Of a stretch of DNA of 64,000 nucleotides, positions 47,401 to 59,300 are shown piece by piece. Source of the stretch: Zygnema cylindricum. Lineage: Eukaryota; Streptophyta; Zygnematophyceae; Zygnematales; Zygnemataceae. Below the pieces are notes generated by a model. The model saw only the letters and a program-made list of their open reading frames with translations, was not told where the DNA came from and ran no database searches. Made by a program: the position numbers and the translations under genes. The DNA is taken from assembly GCA_037447655.1 (NCBI GenBank), contig JBBHKE010003448.1, positions 229,115 through 293,114 on the forward strand, in the 5' to 3' direction. Positions within the stretch are counted from its first letter, which is position 1. Each line of letters begins with the position of its first letter.

Positions 47401-47984
47401 GTACCATCTGTCATGGTTCTCCAAGTTGGGTTAAAACTGCTTGTCGCCTTTGTACTCTCAGTATCAGCTAGAATGGTGACAAGATACACTGCCCATCGCT
47501 ATTCGTAAAGGAATTATTAGTGTAGATTCGAAATTAGGATGTACATCACTAATTAGTGTAAGGAGACGTGGTAGGTGATAGTCCACTCCTTCAGTACACC
47601 GCCCATCGTTATTAGTGTTAATAACACTAATTCGGTCGCGACTTTTTTTGGACAAAAATCAATAGAGTTAACAACATTATCTAAGGACGTGGACTATAAT
47701 CTGCCATGTCTCCTTGCACTAAATTATAATTTCACATTAACACTAATAAATCTTTAACCCTAATAACGATGAGTGGTGTAGTGTTTATTAACAGCATCGT
47801 ACCTATTGGCTGTGCACCTTGGGGTTATCTGCAGGATATGCACAACTCGTGTCCTCTGTGCCGCTTTGAGATGCCTACGGATGATGTGGAATACGAGCGT
47901 CAGAAAGTGAGGGACATGGAAGAGAGGGCAGAGCGGCATGGAGTGGAAAATGCTCTTCGAGAGAATGAACACATGTTCATGTGA
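44448..47984 (+). CDS. AIP2: AIP2-like RING-H2 E3 ubiquitin ligase, 5 exons
   Basis: Exons: 44448-44597, 45274-45505, 45692-46368, 46914-47114, 47835-47984 (GT-AG introns, phases agree), giving 469 residues. The N-terminal helical part (SFEEGVKRLTTIVESRY, then LLQSRYTARGFWMAGL) and the C-terminal RING match plant AIP2-type E3 ligases; Arabidopsis AIP2 ubiquitinates the transcription factor ABI3. RING-H2 ligands are Cys389, Cys392, Cys407, His409, His412, Cys415, Cys426 and Cys429. The middle (about 150-340) is acidic, Gln/Glu-rich and probably disordered, and is longer than in Arabidopsis AIP2. The last intron splits the RING between Cys415 and Cys426 and carries MITE sequence. A charged helix ends the protein. 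The substrate here is unknown. Confidence 0.88.
46680..46722. repeat. CTCCTTCCT microrepeat in AIP2-like intron 3
   Basis: Several perfect units of TCCTTCCTC type lie in a pyrimidine-rich part of the intron. Confidence 0.8.
47485..47780. mobile_element. Mariner-like MITE(s) in the AIP2-like last intron
   Basis: A complete copy lies at 47595-47780 (CACCGCCCATCGTTATTAGTG ... CTAATAACGATGAGTGGTG, TA on both sides). The sequence 47485-47594 is an inverted match to the right half of this copy and begins with the terminus CACTGCCCATCGCTATT. This gives either a nested pair or one element with about 110-bp arms. Confidence 0.75.
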
Positions 47985-50952
47985 TGTTGGGCTTGTGATT
48001 CTCTGGGGGAGAGCTTTTCTGACACAAAATCAGATTTGCTTTTTCACAGGTTTAGATGGGAAACTTGTCTCTGTATGGGGCATCAGATGTCCTTAATAAA
48101 TAGCCTTTATGTAGATGAGGAAAACATAGGGTGTCAATGCGCTATTATCCAATGTCTGACACTCTGTTTTTATATGGAAAGATGAATGGAGCGTGTATTC
48201 GTGTTACCGGTAACTTGGTATCGTTGCTCATATTGTATTTGTACTGGAGGGTAGTTGAACTTTAGGCATGTAAGGACAAGCAATATGACAGTTTCGACTG
48301 GTGTGGCAACATTCACAAAGCCTACTTTCTGTTTGTTGTTCGTAACACCTTGTTGTGAAATGTTCCCGAATGTTTCTAGTTTCGAGTGGAGAATACCAGC
48401 TTCTAAAAATGCACTTTTCAATAATGCAAATTTTTGGTGCGCAAATCATGAGAACTGGTAATTATAAGCTGCTCTCAAGGTGCTCTCAAAGCAGCCAGCA
48501 GTGTTTATCTTTGTTCGACTTATTTGTGATTAATGCTTACATGTGGATGAAAATTAAATCTGATCTTCGTAGACATGGAAATCCATGGATGAAGCTCAAT
48601 CAACGTTTGGTGAAATAAACCCTAAAATAGAAATGTTCTTTGTTGGTGAATTCTGGATCCACTAGATATCATGGACTCGACATCAAGGGGCTCTCTCAAA
48701 AGAATGCCAATTACAAGTACGGCAGAACTCTTTCAAATCAACTCACAAACAACCAAACGTCTCCACCCTCACCGGATAAAGCCATCCACGGCATTGCAGT
48801 GTGCACAAATATCACTCCTAACTGGGCCGTGTCACAAGAGGCCACTCCCAATCCGAGCCACCTAGCCAACGACAGTAACCAAACAAATCACCAAAAATAA
48901 TATATGCACCATCTGGTAGGAGAATACCAATTCGCTGTGAAGGATTAATATAAGAAACATCTCAACGAACTAAATACCCTGCCTCCGAAGTATTGCTCGC
49001 AGTATTATCGCTACTAGTGTCTACGTGCATGAATCATTTCTGCCCCATGGGAGCAAAAAGACAAATGGACGCTATCGGGCTGAATAACAACATCGTACAA
49101 GCAAGAAAGTATAGGTGATGGAGGAAGGCCAAGCCTGAGTTTTAGTGGTGGTGAATTGTGCAGGCCTGAAATGCGGAGTGCAAAGAGTAGTCGTAGACAG
49201 TACCCAAGCTCCAAAACCAGAGCCATAAGAGAGGAAACGGGCAAGCAAAGAATCAGAGGGACGGAGACAAACGATGTGCACAACTTTCCATAAATTAATT
49301 CTTTGACACACCTGAATGGCTTTCTAAAATTAATGGGCCGACACCATCTGTTAGACGAGGGGACGTAATAGAAAAGGCCGCGAACAAAAATAGACTTTTG
49401 AAAAAAGAAGACACAATCTGACAGACGACGGATCATGGTAGCACGAGAAGGCCTTGAAGCTAGAGGGAATCATGGAGGCAACAAGACACCAACTCCGCAA
49501 GTGGGCGGTGGGCGCCACATGTGCTGTAGATACTAAACCCAGCCCCCATGCAAAGTGGGTAGGGAGCCTAGATGCAAGTTGCAATTCTTGACATGCAATC
49601 AATTGCCTAGTCCGTGAGATGATTCTCGAGGGCAGAAAGAGACTAGGCAAAAGACCGGGTGGGAGGGGAAAGTAGGAGTGACGGAAGGGTGAATGTATCA
49701 ACAAAACAAAACCCATCCGAGGGTCTACATCATAAGGAAGGTTGTCCACATGGGATCAATTAGTTTGAACTGCACATCAAGAAACTAAACAACAGTACTC
49801 AGCCAAACAGGCACACTGTCACACAAATACCGTCGAAGAGACTGGGGATGTGAAGAGCACAAGGAGAACCAAATGAACCAACATCCCTTCTCGTTGCATT
49901 AAACCATACTACTATTTTTGTGAAAACAATTGAAACGCTGAGCAGTTACCTACATCGTATGAATATCGTATAGATTATGCCAGTTCGGTGCATTTTTCGT
50001 TTGAGAAACAACATGAAGAGTTTTCAATCCCATCCGTACATTTGACGTGTCCTTTAAACGGAACACAAATAACAAATGGGTGGATTTTTCAATTGCAGTG
50101 TGTCATTTCCAACCAGGCCTATCATAAGTTGCGGCAAAAGAGTTGTACAGAATTCATTCAAGCTTTGAATTGTCGACAAATCATAAAGAATGCAGCATCA
50201 CTCCAAAACCTTGAAACTTCACAAATTACATCGACAAAACTTTCAAGATCATTAAGGATCAGATATAGATAATTCAAAGGCTCATCAAGGGATAACAGTC
50301 CCAGGGTCATACAATGTGCCTCATTTATTTAAGGGCTACTAAGACTGTCACCACAGCCAAACTAAAGATCCATGCATGTAGTGCCATTTTCCTTTTTGTA
50401 AATTTCAACGAGTAGCCTTCCAGACATATCAAAGAACAAATATTACATTAGTTACTAACATTAAACCAAACAGTAAGTGTGGCAAAGACCTAAGTCTCTA
50501 CCAAACTAGTTCAATCAATACAACAACTCTCCACAACCTACAGGCGGCCTCCAAACTCACTATATTAAGCCGACTTCATCTACTCTTTCTCACAATCCAC
50601 ACTTCATACACCAATCTTAACGTAGCTACATATGATACTCCCAACTATACCTACAATTGGCTGTCATAAAAACAACGCATTACAGAGCAGCGATTTACAC
50701 TGACTGCATACCAGCCTTAATTATATTTTTTTTTCCTGCCAGTCTACTTCCACACCATATTTAAGTGAAATCCAGACAGAAACCGAAGTTCCACCAGTCA
50801 TTGCAGTGACCAGCCTTAGTGTAAGCAATAGGGATCTACAAAAGAGGACATATATATAACAGAGAAAGTTACACGCAGGCTGCAGCACTGCGTGCTTCAA
50901 GGATAAAACCATAACTACTGATATACTCTTGGATCAGTTTAAATGGAAAATA
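47985..50952. other. Intergenic region between AIP2-like and PYRP2-like genes; no gene recognised
   Basis: The two genes converge here, so both 3' ends lie in this region. The longest open frames (minus strand 49014-49436 and 49351-49749) are unbroken for about 130-140 codons but show no recognisable domain. At 48651-48680 EcoRI, BamHI and EcoRV sites stand within 30 bp. Confidence 0.5.
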
Positions 50953-52596
50953 TTACCAGAACCTACCGCCGCCTTCATCATCATCATCCTTGAAAGACAG
51001 TTTAGGTAACACAGGGCTCTTCTCTTCGAACTCTTCCATCACACCCGGCATATCTGGTGGCTGAAATTCGGGAGAGTCCAGATCTGATAAATTCTTGAGA
51101 TCTACCATTGAAAGCTCGTCCAAACGCCGTACTACCAAATCTGCGGCTCCCAACTCATATCCGGGGTGCAACCCGGCGACTGCCACACACTGCAGAACAA
51201 CAGAAGCAAAAACAATGTTTAAAAATGGGGGATGTATGGAAGTCCATAGGTAAATGACTAGGCCTGAAGCAAGTCAATAAGCCTGCCATTGCTGTCTACA
51301 GAGTATTCAGAGATGACGGATCACGCGACCTGGTTCTGCAAAATAACCAAGGAGGATAAAAAGATAGATTACCTTCATGAGAGCATCATGCGCAGCCTCA
51401 ACTGTTGTGTTTGAGTTCCCAACCACTATACAACGCTCTGAAATAAATCCAAGGCGCTCCACAGCATACTGCCAATCATAACCAGCAAAAATATCAGTAT
51501 TCCTGTAGATCCAGTCTGGCAGTCCAAGCCAACAAATTTCTAATCCACCTGCAATCTCCACAACTTTTCACTCCGTAGAAATCCCAACACCATATATTTA
51601 AAAAATTAGGGCATGGTAGGAAAGAAATCAAGCAATCCATCAGGTCGTGGAAATAATCACCTGAAACATTTCAGGGTCCGGTTTACCCCTGTATGCATCC
51701 TCCGCTGCAATAATAACGTCAAAGAATCCCTCCATCCCAACCGCCTCAATTGCTCTCTCCAAATACTGACGAGGCCTGGTAGATGCGACAGCAACTGGAA
51801 CACCATATTTCTTCAACGTTTGCACAAATTCCCGTGATCCGGGACGAACCCTATATACCCCTCCTTGCATCTCTTCATAAAGCTCCTCTTTCCTTTTAGC
51901 CAACCTCTTCATGTTCTTGAAATCACGAGTCCAACAAAGAACCTCGGAAATCGCCTGTTCGTTTTTCATTCCCTCAGCCCTCTTCAAGACAAAAGCTAGG
52001 GGTTGTGGTCGTCCCTCTTCCTCTGCAAGTGCAGCCCATGCCTTCTTCTCCAAGTGCGCATCGTCCTCCACTATCACTCCTTCCCATTCAAACACCACAG
52101 CCAGCCATCCACATCCCATGCGCTGAAGGCGCTGGAGAGGATTCTTCAGAGAAATATCATCCGCTCGATTCTTTGGAGGCTGAGGCAGTGGTTGCTGGGC
52201 TGGCAACATAGGAGGCATCAAACCATCCTGAAAAGCGGAAACGCCAAAGTCTTTCTCTCTTGATTCATCAAACACTGCTTCTTCCATAGCCTCCATAGCC
52301 TGTGACCTCACAGGCGAGCATCCTAAAGCGCCAAATCTCCTAACAGCAACTGAAGCTCCAGGCTGTCTTCTGGAAAGAAATCCGGAAAGCATTCCGGCCA
52401 TGGCCTGCTTCTTCCATCCCTCAAACGCAGGAACAGCCGCGCCCTGCTGACACGTGGCACGAAGTTCCCCTCTGCCGTCGAACGGAACCAGCATAGCCAA
52501 TGGCCTAACGGCTCGGCCATCGCCCAATCTCTGAGAGGCTTGGACCTCTCCAGAGATACCAAGAAAAGGAATCGAGAGCTTTGCGATTAACGCCAT
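50953..52596 (-). CDS. PYRP2: Plastid HAD-superfamily phosphatase, PYRP2-like, 3 exons
   Basis: Exons (minus strand): 52596-51661, 51468-51373, 51189-50953, giving 422 residues. The best family match from memory is plant PYRP2 (At4g11570 type), 5-amino-6-(5-phosphoribitylamino)uracil phosphatase of riboflavin biosynthesis in plastids. The first about 100 residues are Arg/Ser/Ala-rich without order, fitting a transit peptide. HAD landmarks: motif I region FEWEGVIVEDD (169-179), cap with GMKNEQAISEVLCW (209-222), motif II AST (271-273), Lys305 in RGKPDPEMF, and motif IV region VVGNSNTTVEAAHDA (327-341). Motif I has Glu where HAD enzymes have the nucleophile Asp, and motif IV has Asn for Asp. 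I recall the EWEG form as usual for this plant subfamily. Start M at 52596 was chosen; an in-frame ATG 6 codons upstream is possible. The gene is certain, its exact substrate less so. Confidence 0.85.
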
Positions 52597-53212
52597 TTTC
52601 AAAAAATGGAACAAACTGAGACAAACCTACCAAACCCTACAGAACTTCAGAAAAAACTATGCTTGACCAAAGAGGTGCACAGATTAGAGGGGAAGATGGC
52701 GTTTGGATACGTTAGGGTTTCGAAGATTGCCAATATGAAGTCCTGCGGACGACAGATATTTGTTTCCCTGGCAGGGACGCCTGGGGTAGCGTGGCAGCAG
52801 CAACAGACGACCGCAGATTCCCTGCACCTGTACTGCCGTACAGTGCGGTCTGCTGGCTGCATAACCGTAGTTTTTAGACTTCGAAAGTGCGTGTACAAAA
52901 TATGTGTGTTTCTGTGCGAACGAAACAAAAAAGAAAAAGTTTCTATACGCGTACTGCAGAATTATTCACCGTGTACAGTGCATTTTTTCTTAGGGATGAC
53001 GTCAACTCTGGCCAGCATTCTGACTTACCGCGATATGGAGTTAATAGATTTCGCCGACCACCGACAAATGTACGACGATCAAAAAAATTCAAGGCAACGT
53101 AAGAGTAAAGTTACCTCAATAATAAGGAAATTACACGGACGCGGTTGCTGGCCAGTAATCGGAGTATACGTACAGAAAACTGTACAGCTTGTACACTTTT
53201 CGCTACAACTGC
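52597..53212. other. 5' flank of PYRP2-like gene
   Basis: Probable promoter of the minus-strand gene. A plus-strand open frame (52606-53322, 238 codons) crosses it, has no recognisable domain and runs into a transposon at 53221, so it is probably not a gene. GTAC-containing motifs are frequent. Confidence 0.5.
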
Positions 53213-53220
53213 GTCAAAAC

Positions 53221-53497
53221 CATAGTTCAAAAGAAGGTGAAAGTAGGCCCATACAATATGCCTATTGTACGCAAAACATACAATATGACCTTAAGACCCA
53301 TATTGTATTGGTCGCAAAATGAAAAAAAAAGAAACAGGGTTGAGTTGCACATCGTTCGATAGAGAATTAAGCGTCATCGGACGGTCGCTGATCAAAGTAG
53401 CGATCAAAGTAGCGATCTAAGAAGATCACGTGAAAAGCCCATAACACAACTTGAGCCTACCAAAGGCCTACAATAAAACGCCCACTTTTGAACTATG
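53221..53497. mobile_element. hAT-like MITE, CATAGTTC family, copy 1 (277 bp)
   Basis: Termini CATAGTTCAAAAG and CTTTTGAACTATG are perfect inverted repeats, flanked by an exact 8-bp duplication GTCAAAAC (53213-53220, 53498-53505). The interior contains GGACGGTCGCTGATCAAAG and CACGTGAAAAGCCCATAAC, shared with copy 2. Confidence 0.9.
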
Positions 53498-53647
53498 GTC
53501 AAAACTGGTCAGTAACGACGGAAACCCCGCATGTGTAATTACCCTGTCTTTTCCAATTGTATCTACAACCGTACACGTACCGCAACGTGTGATTCTATTC
53601 GAGTTTTCGTTCCGTATGTTTTCAAATTAGTAACTAGTTCCAATTAG

Positions 53648-54190
53648 TACACCGCGCATCGTTATTAGTGTCAACGACACTAATTTGGGTTCTTAAAATT
53701 TTGATTTTTTTCCTCAAATAGGATACATGATTTTAATTTTTCCTTGACGTTAATAAAGGTACCGTACAAAATAGCGTAAAGGACGAAATACAACAATATC
53801 TAAATAGTGTGGTGTACGGTCGATGTCAGACCGTACATAAATGTACCTTTTCAAGTGAAAATTTCACAAAAAATGAGTTAAATCAGACGCGCACGCATAG
53901 GATCGTGCGCTAAAAAAAAAAGATTGTTCTGACACGTAAATTAGTCTTACATGTACGGATATTTGAATTTCACGACGGCGTACGATTTTTAAAATTTTGT
54001 ACGGATACATATATTAATGTATATAACCGTACGACGAATATTCCATTTTTGCTGTTCCCAAATTAGCATAAACGCTGAAATTAGAATGCACCTTTTTTTT
54101 TTTTTTTTTTTAATTCTTAATTAGCGTCAATGACGGTATATTTACTTTCACACTATTTAAACTTTGACACTAATAACGATGCGCGGTGTA
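53648..54190. mobile_element. Tc1/mariner-like MITE (543 bp)
   Basis: Termini CACCGCGCATCGTTATTAG / CTAATAACGATGCGCGGTG, TA on both sides. Inverted similarity continues inward (GTGTCAACGACACTAATT). It includes a T-run of about 18 at 54094-54111. Confidence 0.85.
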
Positions 54191-54218
54191 GTACGTTGCG
54201 TTTCAGAAAATTTGTCAT

Positions 54219-54397
54219 TATCGCTAAAATAACATATTAAAAAATATATATATATTAAAAATTCAATATATCGCGATATATATCGCGATAATTTATGTTG
54301 GTCGCGGTACGATATATTGAGGACTTTCCTCGATCGATATTCGATATATTGAATATCGAGATTATCGCGATATGAAACTACCCGATACCCAACACTA
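54219..54397. mobile_element. hAT-like fragment (TATCG-rich)
   Basis: Iterated TATCGCGATA motifs end in CCCGATACCCAACACTA, the right terminus of the family at 8110 and 55115. The left terminus is missing. Confidence 0.5.
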
Positions 54398-54621
54398 CAA
54401 ATTAGAATTATGGATTAATTACACTGAAAGGACGTGACGTGGTACGGATTGTCAAATTTTGTACTTATACCTATTTTAACGTATATGTAATGACGGCAGA
54501 TTGTGTATACATAAATCAGCGTTATATAGAAATTAAAATTGAACATTTTTTTCGTAATGATATTTATACACAAATTGGAATCAATGACACTAATTTATTA
54601 TTGATACTAATAATTTATATA

Positions 54622-54644
54622 GTCTAATAACGATTCACGGTGTA
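54622..54644. mobile_element. Right terminus of another mariner-like MITE
   Basis: CTAATAACGATTCACGGTG followed by TA. Its left partner is not certain: it may be an element starting at 53648 into which other copies were inserted. Confidence 0.45.
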
Positions 54645-54652
54645 GTTCCAAT

Positions 54653-55103
54653 CATAGTTCAAAAGTAGGTGAAAGTAAACCCATACAATATGCCTATTGT
54701 ACGCAAAAAATACAATATACCCTTAAGACCCATATTGTATTGGCCGCAAAATGAAATAAAATAGTAACAGGGTTGAGTTACACATGGATCGATAGAAACG
54801 TCATGTCTAAATTTGAAAAAAAAAAACGGACAAAAAAATATTTTTCTGTGAGTTTTGAGCGACTTTTTATTTGAACCGTCAAATTCGGACGATCGGACGG
54901 TCGCTGATCAAAGTAGCGATCTAAGAATATCACATGAAAAGACCATAACACAACTTACGATAGGACTATCGTCAGATTTGGACGATCGGACGGTCGCTGA
55001 TCAAAGGAGCGACTTAAGACGATCACATGAAAAGCCCATAACACAACTTACGATGAAGGCGCCGACAAAAGACCTACAATAGAAACGCTACTTTTGAACT
55101 ATG
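54653..55103. mobile_element. hAT-like MITE, CATAGTTC family, copy 2 (451 bp)
   Basis: Termini CATAGTTCAAAAGTAG and CTACTTTTGAACTATG, flanked by an exact 8-bp duplication GTTCCAAT (54645-54652, 55104-55111). Relative to copy 1 it has an internal tandem duplication of the GGACGGTCGCTGATCAAAG block (about 54893-55050). Confidence 0.9.
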
Positions 55104-55114
55104 GTTCCAATTAG

Positions 55115-56304
55115 TAGGGTTGTGTCTCGGTAAAAAACTTATCGCGATAACACCGATACCGATAGTTATCGGTTATCCAACGGTCAGAGGTTCCGATATA
55201 TCGGTCTGATACCAACAAATTCCATATCGGCGATAACTTAAAAAAAATTAGTATGCATACAATAGTACTTTATAACATACTGTATTATATTATTGACTTT
55301 GTATAATAAAGTACCTTCCATTGCACGCGTACATTTTTCGTACAGTTATATACAGTGTCCGTATATGTCCGTACTTTTTAGGGTTATATAAATGATTTTT
55401 AGGGTTTCAGAGTACATTTCCTTAAATTCCATATATTAAGTATAACTGTCGCACACTTTTCATACATGTACGTACAGTGGCCGTATTTTCCGTACTTGTT
55501 ATGGATATTAATTTTAGGGTTTGGAGGATACATTGCCGTACATTTTCGTGTATTTTAGTACAGCTGCACTACATTTTTCGTATATTTACGTGCAATGTTT
55601 TTACATATCCGTACTACTTAGAGTTATTATAAGAGGGGGTTTTAGGGTTTACATGGTACATTGCCGTACGTTCCTATATATTTCAGTACGGTTGACAAAG
55701 ATTTGTCGTATTATTAGGTTTGTAGGGTACACTTTCCGTATAGTTTCGTACATTTATGTTAGTTGTTTGTAATTTTAAAGATTTTTTAAGGATTTTCTAG
55801 TATTTCGCTTTTCGTACATTTCGTACATGTTCGTACAGAGAAATTTATACGAATTTTACGAAAAGTATGAAATCGACGAATATTACGTAATTTTCACAGA
55901 AAAGTCCAAATACGTACGAATTGGACATCTGTCGGCGTAACTAACAGTCAAAAGTACATTGAGGAAGGGTATGGGAGCGTGGGACACAAATAAAACCCCC
56001 TTAAATAACAAATAATCAAGGAATCGCGATTTTTTACCGAAATCGGGGGGAAGGGGGTCCGCGGCGCGTCCGGGGAATATGACGTACAGTTGAGTGTAAT
56101 GGCCGTACATTTATCTGTACGGTAAGTACATATATCGCCGATAGTTATCGATATCGGTGTTATCGCTGATAAATACCAATAAATATCGGTTATTTATCGG
56201 CCATAACACCGATGACGATATATCGTACCAATATATCGATTATCGGGTACCCAAAAAAAGGTCCATATCGGTTATCGGCAAATCCTTACCGATACACAAC
56301 ACTA
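55115..56304. mobile_element. hAT-like non-autonomous element (1190 bp)
   Basis: Termini TAGGGTTGTGTCTCGGTAA / TTACCGATACACAACACTA, exact 8-bp duplication CCAATTAG (55107-55114, 56305-56312). Same family as 8110-8937. The middle (about 55290-55760) has three irregular repeats of TTTTAGGGTTT with CCGTACATTTT blocks. No transposase. Confidence 0.9.
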
Positions 56305-56312
56305 CCAATTAG

Positions 56313-59300
56313 TAACCAACTACCTCAAATGAATTGGATTTTAACGGCCCACCCTAAACCACGTGCGTTTCAGTGGTTTGAAATTATCATATACATGCCT
56401 AAACAAGTTTAACCCATTGTACAAAATTAGCTCTATGTTTTATGACATGGCATAGGTTTTATTACGAGGGGAATAATAAGAAAAAAAGTTGAAAACTAAT
56501 TTGTTTGGTTGCTTTCTTCTTTATAGGACAAATATCACGTGTACAAATTCACAAAGAAACAATTTGGGTGATTATTTTTTCTACTATAACACCATTTGTT
56601 TGGAAAAATAAACTCTTATATCCGTAAAATTGCTTGAGGATTGATGCCAAAATTTGAAATCATTTTGCATATTATAATATTAGCAGTTCACCTGAAATCG
56701 AATATTTCACTTGAGAGCCTTCACCGACTTGCCTTTAAGTTGGGTCTTCAATTTTCGATGTTCAAATTTGAGTGTCGAAGAGTCAGCGTCTAAGAGCATG
56801 TAAACAAGGTTCAATAGGGAAACCATGATTTTAATTACCCCCTCTCCCCCTACGATCATGTCTTGTCCCCAAAAGCGTGTGAATAGCCCCATGCCGTGAT
56901 ATCCCATGTGTAACACCCTAGGTTGACGGTGTTGTTCCCACCAAAAGAGGTGAATATAGCCATCCCAAGTAGCCACCAATGAAACACCAACTTCCGAAAG
57001 GAAATGCAAGAGAATGCCTATTGAGGTGCACAATTGCAACAGAGAATCGGAATAACGAGTGAGATGGCAATGGAGGTTAAATTATTCTCTGGTTTAAAAG
57101 CCCAACTTTACACGACAAAAAAATTTGGGAGACCACGTTAACACTACATTATCCCATGTTATATTTCGAGAGAACCCGATATCAACACAAGGGATGTTAG
57201 GTTAACGTGGAGGATATTTGGCCAAACCACAACCCAACGGTAGTGTGTAGCAACAACTTATGCCTAGTTAGAGTGATTTCATTTACTTGTACCTCCCTAC
57301 GCATATCGTTAAGAATATCTCGTTTTCTTTGGGCTTACCGAAATGATCGAGCACGCTCGTAATCCTTAAGGACAAATTACTTGCATAAAGTTAGGTAGTT
57401 CATTCACCATGAAAAATCAGAGATATATTCCCCGCCGAGGAACGATGCCCTTCTTAGAGCATAAGGTTGACAACGTCCTTTCAGATTGACTTGAGGAGGA
57501 CTGCTTCATTTCCCTTTATGCTTGTCAGCATATTATCAGCTCAAAGAAAGGTCGTGGCGGACCAGTTATGGCACATATCCGCAATTTTTTTTTGACTAAA
57601 GTACGTCGCAACAAACAAAGTCGTGGGGACCTAGGTTGTCCGCATCCATAATTTACAAAGTTATTGTCGATGGAAAATCATTACGTGGAGCCTCCGAGCG
57701 TGGGAGGGGATAGAGATTCCTCTTCTCGAGATGCACAAGTTGGCGCGAGCTTCACACGCACCTTATTTTAACAAGCTGCATTGGCCATGATCTAGACGTC
57801 TTGAGGGCTCAATGGCAAGAATTCTCAACGTCCATCGTTGGAAGGCCGAGATTGGATGTCCCCGCGGGTCTCATGAATTTCGAGAACAATAATAGATGTT
57901 GTGATGGCCTTTTATTTTGGTTCAGCGAATATGTTAAGATCAAAGGGAAGGATCTTTTCGTACGATCCTTCCTTAAGCTCCGTGGCCAATTGGGCATGCT
58001 GACCCGTTTGTGTAAAACGTTTTATTAACACAATGTTTTTTAGCTATTTAGGTTTGAGTATGAATGTGTGTTATAACTAATGTAATGATGTGGAATATAA
58101 TTGTAAAGAGTTCTTGACGATAGCCAACATTTTTTTGCATTCATTGTCATCGTAAGTCTCGCACAAAGGCCAACTTCATCTTATGAAGAACATTTTTGTC
58201 TTTGTAGGTTACTTTTCTATGTCGACCATATAGGTGGGGTGTACGATAGGGATAAGGTCCTGTTCGATTGGTTGTTTGTGATTGGGCAATTGTATTGCCT
58301 AACGTCATCGATGAGATATTGCATAAAACAAAAGAAAGTAGACATTGAGCTTGATAATTGTCTTTGACGAGATGTATTTGAAGTGTTGCATTGAGGATCG
58401 TGCCTGATTTGTCAACAACAACCTCAGCTTACAAACACTAAGTTATTGACTAAGCAATAACGTTACCTACCTAAAGGACATATTCACCAAACTATTCTTT
58501 CTTCAATAATGGTTGGTCCCATCCCATACAAGGAATAGTCATTAAAAGGGGAGGATGCGTGCAAATGAGTTCACTCCAGTCCCACGAAAGTAGTAAAGGG
58601 ATTTCCATTCTAACTCCGCATCAAGCATAACGTTCAAGAGCCATGAAATGGGTATTTCACCACAAAATACAGTAAAATGAGATATGGCAACTTAAATTTA
58701 GTTCACTACATCAAGCTACTAGGGAGAAGTTGAAGCTCAAAGCACAACCTGCTTATATGAATTTTTGTCGTAGAAATTGGTTGTGTTTGTACTCAAAGTT
58801 TTTAGTTGTGAAAGGAAATACTTAAATTCTTCCGAATTATTTTCGAAGTAACAAAATTACAAAAATAGAAAAGTCTTTGAGGGGGAGGATGTTTAACACA
58901 GACGTTCTTCGCAACAAACATATCCATAGTTGGTGGTAAGATAAAAGGGAGAGAAAAAACCTTGTGGCATGAGACATGTTAGCGAGGAGAATCTTTTTGA
59001 GATGGCAACAACGCCGGCAAAAAAAAAAAACTCAAAAGCAAAGAACTCTCTGCTTGCTCTGTGTGTTTGCCGCAATAGATGTCGGATAGAAGCTGGGAAG
59101 ACAAGACGAAAAGCTAGTTGTTTTTCCACAATTGCCTGAGATTTTCTGTACAGTGTCGTAGTACCAAACCCTATGAACTTTTAAATATGTAGGGGTTGGA
59201 ATAGTTGAATTGTTTTAATAATGTTGTAGTACACAAGCTAAAAGCCAGCAAAACTAACATAAAGATGTTAAAGCATCAAGATAGTCAGCAATTACCTACA

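Noticed and set aside
49014-49749. Possible LINE or gene fragment on the minus strand
   Set aside because: Two overlapping frames of about 135 codons without any motif of reverse transcriptase, endonuclease or other known family.
52606-53322. 238-codon plus-strand open frame
   Set aside because: It overlaps the promoter and start of the PYRP2-like gene on the other strand, has no recognisable domain and ends inside a hAT-like MITE.
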